29,761 nucleotides of DNA from an uncultured Prevotella sp. (GTDB lineage: Bacteria; Bacteroidota; Bacteroidia; Bacteroidales; Bacteroidaceae), in NCBI GenBank assembly GCA_900545525.1, contig UQZX01000031.1:1-29761 (forward strand). The letters are read 5' to 3'. Positions 24,279-29,761 of the stretch are shown piece by piece. The translations under genes and the position numbers were made by a program. The notes below the pieces were generated by a model. It was not told the DNA's origin, did not search any database, and saw only the letters and a list, made by a program, of their open reading frames with translations. Position 1 is the first letter of the stretch, and every line of letters begins with the position of its first letter.

Positions 24279-24313
24279 AAAGTGGCAGGAGCATTCAGGC
24301 TCCTGCCACTTTT
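24279..24313. terminator. Bidirectional terminator between tadA and the M16 peptidase gene
   Basis: AAAGTGGCAGGAGC (24279-24292) and GCTCCTGCCACTTT (24299-24312) form a perfect 14-bp stem with a 6-base loop. T runs follow in both directions, serving the converging genes on either side. Confidence 0.92.
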
Positions 24314-24337
24314 CATATTATTCTCCGTAAAGACGGA

Positions 24338-27163
24338 TTACTCCTGTGGGAGCATCACCACCTCAACGCTGTTGCCGCCGCCGATGATGACGTCTTTGAC
24401 GAATGCCGCGAGGCTCTCGGGTGTCAGCGCGCTGATAATCTTCTTATAGTCGGTAACCATGTCGATACCGCTCTCGTCAAGATAGTTGATGGCGTTAATC
24501 CAGTATCCGTTCTTCTTTGCGTTGTCGTCAGCCTGCTTCAGCATAGTCTCCTTTACCTTTGTCAGCATGTCTGCGTCAACTGCCTTTGCCATGCCTTCAA
24601 CCTCGTCTTTCATAATCTTGATGGCAAGGTCTGCCTTCTCCGGTTTCATCGGGCATACACCCATTAATGCCGTGAAAGGCACGTCACTGCCAATGCTCGA
24701 AAAGCCCACGGCACCTGCCGAGTATGCTGCGCTTGCGTCTTCGCGTATCTTCTTGAGATATATCATCGAAAGAACCTGTCCTGCAGCGTCAGCCTTGACG
24801 GCGTTTTCGAGTGTTGGCTGTGTGCTGTTGTTAAACCAGTAGATGTACGCATTAGCCTTCGGCGTGTCCATCTTGCGCTTAAACTTGTTCACAACCTTGC
24901 CCTGAGCGTATGTCGAAACCTTGTTCCAGTTCTCCTTCTTGCCGCTTGCAGGCAGCGAAGCGATGTACTGCTCGATAAGCGGGCGCAGTACAGTCTCGTC
25001 GAAGTTGCCCACAAACATGAATGTGAAGTCTGCCGCATTAGCCGTGCGCTCTTTGGCAATCTGCAGTATGCGGTCGTAGTTCACGTCCTTGATATCTTCG
25101 ATGTCGAACGACTTGAAGCGTGGGTCGTGTGCGTAGAGTGTACTCTTTATAGAGTCAGAGAATGCCTTGTCGGGCGATATGCTCTGGTTCTTGAGCATTG
25201 TCTCGAGCATTGTCATCAGTGAAGTATACGACTTCTCGTCTTTCTTGATGTTGGTGAAGTACAAGTAGTTGAGTTGCAACAGAGTTTCGAGGTCCTTGGG
25301 AGTAGACTTGCCCGATATTACCTCGTGCAGTTTGTTCAGCCCCATAGAGATGCTTACCTGCTTGCCGGCGAGAGCCTTTTCAAGCTCGGTATGGCTGAAC
25401 TCACCCAGTCCGCTTGCCTCTATCACGTCGTCGAATATCTTGATGTTGGCAAAGTCTTTCTCGCCAAGAAGCGATGCGCCACCCTTTGAAGTAGCCGTCA
25501 TCATCACCTCGTCGTCCTTGAAGTCGGTCTTCTTCAAGAGCACCCTTGCACCGTTAGACAGTGTCAGTTCCTTGTATCCCAGCGTCTTGTTCTCCTTCTC
25601 GCCCTTTATCGTTCCCTTCTTGGGAAGTGCCTTTATCAGCGGCTCGTCCTTAACGTTGTCAACGTATGCCGTGAGCTTTTCGGCGCGCACGTCGGCAATA
25701 GCCTTCTTTATGCCGTCCACTGTCGGGTATACGGCACCTTCCTTTTCGTTGTTTATGCTGTATACAACGAGGTTGGAATCGTTCTTGTTTATAAGCTCTG
25801 CTATACCCTGATTGATAGCCTCAACAGGTATCATAGGCGTAACCTGCTGCATTATGGCATACTGGTCTTCGATGGAAGGTATAGGCTCGTTAGACAAGAA
25901 GTGGTCGCGGTAAGCATCGCCGTAGACGCTGTTCTCGCGCTTGTTGCGGTTAGTGTATACCTTCTCCAGTGAACTCATGTAGTTCGACTTTGCACGTGCA
26001 AATTCTGTTGCCGTGAAACCAAACTGCTGCGCACGCAAGGTCTCGCGCATTGCTGCGGATATCGCTTCGTATGTCTTGCCGTCTTTAGGGACAACAATCA
26101 GCGTGAAGGCATCCTTTGTCTTGGCAAAGATATAGTTGCCGTCGTAGCAGTAAGCCTGTACAAACGGGCAGTCGGCATTTTGTGCCAGCTCGCCCAGACG
26201 GTCGTTAAGCATGCTTGTGGTAACTGATTTCAGGTAGTCTGCCATCAGGTAGTCCATGTTGCCCTTCTCGCTGTCCGGTGTTGCATCGTGCTTGAAGAAT
26301 ATCTGCACCACGTTTACTGTCTGCTCCTTGTCTTTGTCTATCAGGATTATAGGCTCGGCGTTGTCGGGCACTTGCTCGTCAACTACGGGTGCTGCGTTGG
26401 GCGCAAGCTTAATGCCGCTGAACATCTCTTTAATCTTGTTCTCGGTGTAGTCCACGTCTATGTCGCCTACAACTATTATAGCCTGATTGTCCGGGCGGTA
26501 CCACTTCTGGTAGTACTTGCGCAGCGCTTCGGGCTTGAAGTTGTCTATAATTTCCATCAGTCCGATGGGATAACGCTTTCCATACTTGCTTCCCGGATAA
26601 AGAGCCTCGAGGTTGCGCTCGAACATGCGTGACGACGCTGATGTGCGCAGGCGCCATTCCTCGTGTATCACGCCGCGCTCCTTGTCAATCTCCTTTGCGT
26701 CGAGCGTCAGCCCGTTAGACCAGTCTTTCAGGATGAGCAGGCATGAGTCGAGCGCAGCCTGGCGTGTCGACGGCACGTTGCAGATGCGGTAAACGGTCTG
26801 GTCTATGCCGGTATATGCGTTCAGGTCGCTGCCGAACTCCACGCCCAATGAACGTGTGTATTCGATAAGTCCGTTCTCCTTGAAGTTGTCAGAGCCGTTG
26901 AAAGCCATGTGCTCAAGGAAGTGGGCGAGTCCGCGCTGGTCGTCGTTCTCCTGTATGGAGCCAACGCGCTGTGCTATGTAGAAGTTTACCCGCTTCTCGG
27001 GATATCCGTTCTGACGCACGTAGTAGGTCAGTCCGTTTGGCAACTTGCCTATCCTCACTGCCTTGTCGACAGGTATTGGAGGCATTTGGAAGCCTTGTGC
27101 CAGCGACGGTGCTACAGCCGACAGGGCAAGTACCGCAATGGCAAAAAGATTTTTGATTTTCAT
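24338..27163 (-). CDS. Exported M16 family zinc metallopeptidase (pitrilysin-like)
   Basis: A 941-aa exported protease. The signal peptide is MKIKNLFAIAVLALSAVAPSLA, cleaved before QGFQ. The N-terminal M16 domain has the inverted zinc motif H81-F-L-E84-H85 (HFLEHMAFNG), and the third ligand is likely E162 in KERGVIHEE. A second, non-catalytic M16 half follows (from about residue 530), so one chain makes the two-part clamshell seen in pitrilysins. Such enzymes degrade peptides in the periplasm; the physiological substrate is not known. It has its own promoter and shares a terminator with tadA. Confidence 0.93.
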   Translation of the reverse strand: MKIKNLFAIAVLALSAVAPSLAQGFQMPPIPVDKAVRIGKLPNGLTYYVRQNGYPEKRVNFYIAQRVGSIQENDDQRGLAHFLEHMAFNGSDNFKENGLIEYTRSLGVEFGSDLNAYTGIDQTVYRICNVPSTRQAALDSCLLILKDWSNGLTLDAKEIDKERGVIHEEWRLRTSASSRMFERNLEALYPGSKYGKRYPIGLMEIIDNFKPEALRKYYQKWYRPDNQAIIVVGDIDVDYTENKIKEMFSGIKLAPNAAPVVDEQVPDNAEPIILIDKDKEQTVNVVQIFFKHDATPDSEKGNMDYLMADYLKSVTTSMLNDRLGELAQNADCPFVQAYCYDGNYIFAKTKDAFTLIVVPKDGKTYEAISAAMRETLRAQQFGFTATEFARAKSNYMSSLEKVYTNRNKRENSVYGDAYRDHFLSNEPIPSIEDQYAIMQQVTPMIPVEAINQGIAELINKNDSNLVVYSINNEKEGAVYPTVDGIKKAIADVRAEKLTAYVDNVKDEPLIKALPKKGTIKGEKENKTLGYKELTLSNGARVLLKKTDFKDDEVMMTATSKGGASLLGEKDFANIKIFDDVIEASGLGEFSHTELEKALAGKQVSISMGLNKLHEVISGKSTPKDLETLLQLNYLYFTNIKKDEKSYTSLMTMLETMLKNQSISPDKAFSDSIKSTLYAHDPRFKSFDIEDIKDVNYDRILQIAKERTANAADFTFMFVGNFDETVLRPLIEQYIASLPASGKKENWNKVSTYAQGKVVNKFKRKMDTPKANAYIYWFNNSTQPTLENAVKADAAGQVLSMIYLKKIREDASAAYSAGAVGFSSIGSDVPFTALMGVCPMKPEKADLAIKIMKDEVEGMAKAVDADMLTKVKETMLKQADDNAKKNGYWINAINYLDESGIDMVTDYKKIISALTPESLAAFVKDVIIGGGNSVEVVMLPQE

Positions 27164-27199
27164 AATTAATAATATTTTGTAAAAAAAGATATATCTTAT

Positions 27200-27232
27200 G
27201 CAAAGGTAATAAAATAATTATTTAAACGACAA
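27200..27232 (-). promoter_or_regulatory. Promoter of the M16 peptidase gene
   Basis: On the minus strand TTTG (27232-27229), 21 bases, then TACCTTTG (27207-27200) followed by C. Leader about 31 bases. Confidence 0.8.
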
Positions 27233-27411
27233 AATGCAACTGATAAAATACCGTTATCCGGAATTATGTAAGCCCAAATGGCATTTTTGCTGTATAAAAC
27301 GGCTGTTGCGTGGCTGTGCGATGTCTTTTCCCTGATGCGGGTGAGGCACGTGACGCAGGAGTTCTGCCCCGCGGCGGGGAAGGAGAAGCGCATGTGCCGG
27401 AACCCCGTCTG
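27233..27411. other. Intergenic stretch between the M16 promoter and repeat copy B
   Basis: Part of the roughly 390-base gap between the M16 peptidase start and the xerD stop. It holds no supported gene. A 62-codon frame at 27278-27466 runs into repeat copy B and shows no family features. A short CCCCG-CGG-CGGGG palindrome sits at 27367-27379. Confidence 0.5.
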
Positions 27412-27540
27412 TAACACCTTGCAAATCAGGATAATACCTCTTGCTTCCCAAAAGACGGTCTTTTAGACGCCAAGAGGTGCCCTTTCAGCCTGTGAAAGGG
27501 CACCTCTTGCAATGCAATATGCCGCCTTTTGGAAAACCAG
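27412..27540. repeat. Dispersed hairpin repeat, copy B
   Basis: Inverted relative to copy A at 14414. Its right end (GCAATATGCCGCC, then TTTTGGAAAACC) is the complement of the left end of copy A. A perfect 16-bp stem, AAGAGGTGCCCTTTCA (27472-27487) with TGAAAGGGCACCTCTT (27493-27508), closes on 5 bases. The module that lies inside the stem in copy A lies outside it here, at about 27447-27470, itself palindromic (AAAAGAC-G-GTCTTTT). The left boundary is a guess from weaker matches. It sits 3' of xerD. Confidence 0.8.
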
Positions 27541-27556
27541 GTGCCGCGGGTCGTGC

Positions 27557-28468
27557 TCACCGGTCTCTTCTCGGATGATACATGAGCACCTCCTCGCGCA
27601 GCGTGTGTATGTCGATGTGCGTATAAATCTCGGTCGTGCCGATGTGCTCGTGTCCGAGCATTATCTGTATGGCACGCAGGTCCGCACCGCCCTCGAGCAG
27701 TGCCGTGGCAAAGCTGTGGCGCAGCGTATGCGGGCTTATGGTCTTCTTTATGCCGGCTTCTGCGGCAAGCCGCTTAATCATAATCAAAATCATCGTGCGT
27801 GTGAGGTGTGCCCCGCGGCGGTTCAGGAACACGTAGTCGTCTTCCCCCTCCTTTATCTTCATCAGGTTGCGGTCCCTGAACCAGTATTCCAGCTCCTTTA
27901 TTGCCGAGGGCGATATGGGCACAAGCCGTTCCTTGCGTCCCTTTCCCTCGACACGTATGAAACGCTCTCCGAGGAAAAGGTTCGACATCTTCAGGTTTAC
28001 AAGCTCGCTCACGCGGAGACCGCAGCAGAACAGTGTCTCGATGATAGCCTTGTTGCGCTGCCCCTCCCATTTCGACAGGTCTATTGCCCGTTCGAGCATG
28101 TTGACCTCCTCCGTGCTCAGCACCTCGGGCAGATGCTCGCCTATACGGGGCGACTCGAGCAGTTCCGACGGGTCGGAGGAGATATATCCTTCGAGGTAGA
28201 GAAACTTGTAGAACGAGCGCACCCCGCTGAGAATGCGGCATTGGGAGCGGGCGTTTATGCCGATGTCGTGCAACGAGGCGGCAAAGCTGCGCAGGTCCTC
28301 AATGCCCGCGTCGGCAGGCTCCAGTCCGCAGGAACGCAAAAAGCCGAGCAGCTTCTGCAGGTCGAGCATGTATGCCTCCTGCGTGTTCGGCGTGAGGTTG
28401 CGCTGCAGCTTGATATACCGCATGTAGCGCCTCACCATATCATGGTCGCTTTTATTGTCGTTTTTCAT
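27557..28468 (-). CDS. xerD: Tyrosine recombinase XerD
   Basis: Site-specific recombinase that resolves chromosome dimers at dif with a partner Xer protein. The 303-aa protein has the N-terminal SAM-like core-binding domain (about 1-105) and the catalytic domain with R152 (CGLRVSEL), K176, H247 and R250 (HTLRHSFATALLEGGADL), H273 (GHEHIGTT) and the nucleophile Y282 (IYTHI). All lie within four residues of their E. coli XerD positions. No cargo or attachment sites surround it, so it is the housekeeping recombinase and not an integrase. It is divergent from aroQ. A longer antisense frame on the plus strand is a shadow. Confidence 0.94.
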   Translation of the reverse strand: MKNDNKSDHDMVRRYMRYIKLQRNLTPNTQEAYMLDLQKLLGFLRSCGLEPADAGIEDLRSFAASLHDIGINARSQCRILSGVRSFYKFLYLEGYISSDPSELLESPRIGEHLPEVLSTEEVNMLERAIDLSKWEGQRNKAIIETLFCCGLRVSELVNLKMSNLFLGERFIRVEGKGRKERLVPISPSAIKELEYWFRDRNLMKIKEGEDDYVFLNRRGAHLTRTMILIMIKRLAAEAGIKKTISPHTLRHSFATALLEGGADLRAIQIMLGHEHIGTTEIYTHIDIHTLREEVLMYHPRRDR

Positions 28469-28486
28469 TTATTTTTCGTATCTTTG
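28455..28486 (+). promoter_or_regulatory. Promoter of aroQ
   Basis: TTG (28455-28457), 21 bases, then TATCTTTG (28479-28486) followed by C. The leader to the ATG at 28580 is about 88 bases. The -33 element overlaps the first codons of the divergent xerD. Confidence 0.7.
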
Positions 28487-28579
28487 CATTGAGGCAGCCC
28501 GTGTCAGGAAACTTCCAAAAAGGTTTGTTGGCATCGGTTTGCATTGTCGCAGCATACAAAATTACAAATTTTTTCCGAT

Positions 28580-28996
28580 ATGAAGATACTTATCCTAAAC
28601 GGTCCCAATCTCAATCTCCTCGGCGTGCGCGAGCCGGGCATATACGGCAACAGTTCCTTCGATAGCTATCTGCCGCAACTCCGCGGACGCTATCCCGCCG
28701 TGGACATAGAGTACCGCCAGAGCAACATCGAGGGCGAACTGATAGACATCATGCAGGAAGCAGGCTTCTCATACGACGGCATCATTCTCAACGCCGGCGC
28801 ATATACGCACACGAGCATAGCCCTGCACGACTGCATACGCTCGCTGAAGTGCCCCGTCATAGAGGTGCATATCTCCAACGTGCACAGTCGTGAGGAGTTC
28901 CGCCGCCACTCGTATATATCGCCCGTATGCAAAGGCGTGATATGCGGCTTCGGGCTCGACTCGTACCGCCTTGCGCTGGAGGCGCTTATGGGATGA
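28580..28996 (+). CDS. aroQ: 3-dehydroquinate dehydratase, type II
   Basis: Third step of the shikimate pathway: 3-dehydroquinate to 3-dehydroshikimate. The 138-aa protein is of type II size. Visible signatures are KILILNGPNLNLLGVREP with catalytic Y22 in GIYG, NAGAYTHTSIALHD, and H97 in VIEVHISN, followed by REEFRRHSYISP. The ATG at 28580 is preferred over the in-frame TTG at 28544 because family members begin with MKI just before NGPN. Other shikimate genes are not in the window. Confidence 0.95.
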   Translation: MKILILNGPNLNLLGVREPGIYGNSSFDSYLPQLRGRYPAVDIEYRQSNIEGELIDIMQEAGFSYDGIILNAGAYTHTSIALHDCIRSLKCPVIEVHISNVHSREEFRRHSYISPVCKGVICGFGLDSYRLALEALMG

Positions 28997-29074
28997 GCCG
29001 GATGAATGTCTGCGCGGATGCCGGGAATATGCGATAAGGCGCATCTGTATCATATCTTCACCTTATATATAATA

Positions 29075-29704
29075 ATGTCACAAATAGACGACTACATACT
29101 TGCCCATACCGATCCGGAGGGCGAATACCTGTACAGGCTCTACCGTGCCACAAACATCCACCTGCTGCGTGGACGCATGGCGAGCGGTCATCTGCAGGGC
29201 AGGCTGTTGCGCATGCTTGTGCGTATGATAAGACCAAAGAACATTCTTGAAGTGGGAACGTTCAGCGGTTACAGCGCGATATGTCTTGCCGAGGGGCTTG
29301 ACGACGGAGGCAAGGTTTATACATACGAGATAAACGACGAGCAGGAGGACTTTACACGTCCCTGGATAGAAGGCTCTGCCGTGGCGGATAGGATAGAGTT
29401 TATAATAGGCGATGCCATTGCCGAGGCTCCCTCTCTGGGCATAACGTTCGACCTTGTCTTCATTGACGGCGACAAGCGGACCTACATGGACGCATACGAG
29501 ATGGCTCTTTCGGTATTGCGCCCGGGCGGCTTCATCTTTGCCGACAACACGCTTTGGGACGGGCATGTGGTGGACCATGCCTACGACAACGACCGCCAGA
29601 CAGCCGGCATTGAGCATTTTAATGATTTTGTAGCCCGTGATGAAAGGGTGGAGCGCGTAATGCTCCCGCTGCGCGACGGGCTGACTTTGATAAGGAAGAA
29701 ATGA
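29075..29704 (+). CDS. O-methyltransferase, class I SAM-dependent (caffeoyl-CoA OMT-like family)
   Basis: A soluble 209-aa methyltransferase. The SAM-binding motif I is ILEVGTFSGYSAICLAEGL; the acidic motif VYTYEIND follows, then FDLVFIDGDKRTYMDAYE and PGGFIFADNTLWDGHVVD with the metal-binding acidic residues of this family. The first residues (MSQIDDYILAHTDPEG) are the usual start, so the frame further upstream (to 29006) is not used. Substrate unknown; members in Bacteroidota are annotated only as O-methyltransferase. It lies 78 bases after aroQ, with no clear promoter between, and may be co-transcribed. A repeat element begins directly after its stop codon. Confidence 0.92.
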   Translation: MSQIDDYILAHTDPEGEYLYRLYRATNIHLLRGRMASGHLQGRLLRMLVRMIRPKNILEVGTFSGYSAICLAEGLDDGGKVYTYEINDEQEDFTRPWIEGSAVADRIEFIIGDAIAEAPSLGITFDLVFIDGDKRTYMDAYEMALSVLRPGGFIFADNTLWDGHVVDHAYDNDRQTAGIEHFNDFVARDERVERVMLPLRDGLTLIRKK

Positions 29705-29761
29705 GGAATTACGAATTTTGAATTATGAATTACGAGTTGGCAGCCGCTGGCTGCTGTAGAA
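29705..29761 (+). repeat. GAATTACGA-type repeat, partial at the window edge
   Basis: It starts directly after the TGA of the O-methyltransferase gene: GAATTACGAATTTTGAATTA, a further unit, GAGTTG, the palindrome GCAGCC-GCT-GGCTGC (29740-29754) and TGTAGAA. The order matches 11219-11255 in the recA leader, but the palindrome differs in sequence. Cut off by the window edge. Confidence 0.85.

Noticed and set aside
27278..27466. 62-codon frame between the M16 promoter and repeat copy B
   Set aside because: Its 3' part is repeat sequence and the rest shows no family or promoter; probably a frame created by repeat-associated DNA.
27557..28468. xerD as the integrase of a mobile element
   Set aside because: Surrounding genes are housekeeping, the protein is of standard XerD type, and no attachment site or cargo is visible.
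27512..28492. Plus-strand open frame of 326 codons over xerD
   Set aside because: It is longer than xerD but lies antisense to a complete tyrosine recombinase with all catalytic residues; its translation has no recognisable family features.

Overview
The window looks like a chromosomal segment of a Bacteroidales bacterium, most likely Prevotella-like (inference). The evidence is repeated promoters of the Bacteroidota form TTTG-N19-21-TAnnTTTG, no obvious Shine-Dalgarno sites, lineage-typical genes (a DUF4834-type protein after pssA, carboxynorspermidine dehydrogenase, an xerD/aroQ divergent pair, exported M16 peptidase) and small dispersed intergenic repeats. Most of the window is core housekeeping. 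I see no phage, insertion sequence with a transposase, CRISPR array or defence system.

Layout. 1-55: 5' part of a tRNA-Pro(GGG) gene on the minus strand. 421-3035: exported family 2 glycoside hydrolase (beta-galactosidase-like) broken by a one-base frameshift near its C-terminus. 3164-5085: two overlapping genes for exported redox-type proteins, a flavodoxin fused to a cyclophilin-like domain and a carboxymuconolactone-decarboxylase/cupin fusion. 5346-7964: alaS. 8230-9312: exported choloylglycine-hydrolase/penicillin-acylase family enzyme. 9321-13174 (minus): a DUF6621-like protein, carboxynorspermidine dehydrogenase, recA and an SprT-like protein. 13412-14221: rhaD standing alone. 14359-15042: gene-free zone between converging genes, holding several unrelated repeats and palindromes. 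15043-19168 (minus): dnaE then trxA. 19306-20987: psd, pssA, DUF4834-type gene, divergent from dnaE. 21066-23580 (minus): YraN-family protein, birA, pyrH and a small membrane protein. 23747-24232: tadA, divergent from yraN. 24338-27163 (minus): large exported M16 zinc peptidase. 27557-28468 (minus): xerD, divergent from aroQ and an O-methyltransferase (28580-29704).

How the genes work together. psd and pssA give the last two steps of phosphatidylethanolamine synthesis. dnaE, recA and xerD cover replication, recombination and chromosome dimer resolution. alaS and tadA serve tRNA charging and decoding. Carboxynorspermidine dehydrogenase belongs to the alternative spermidine route. The accessory functions are the GH2 enzyme, rhaD, the acylase and the exported flavodoxin/CMD-cupin pair.

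The most interesting non-coding content is the repeats. A GAATTACGA-type repeat fills the whole recA leader and recurs directly after the stop codon of the last gene; its embedded palindrome differs in sequence between copies but keeps its pairing. A hairpin repeat near 14.4 kb and 27.5 kb carries the same internal module in different positions. A 164-bp foldback has near-perfect 47-bp arms. All calls come from reading the sequence and recalled family knowledge; no search was run.
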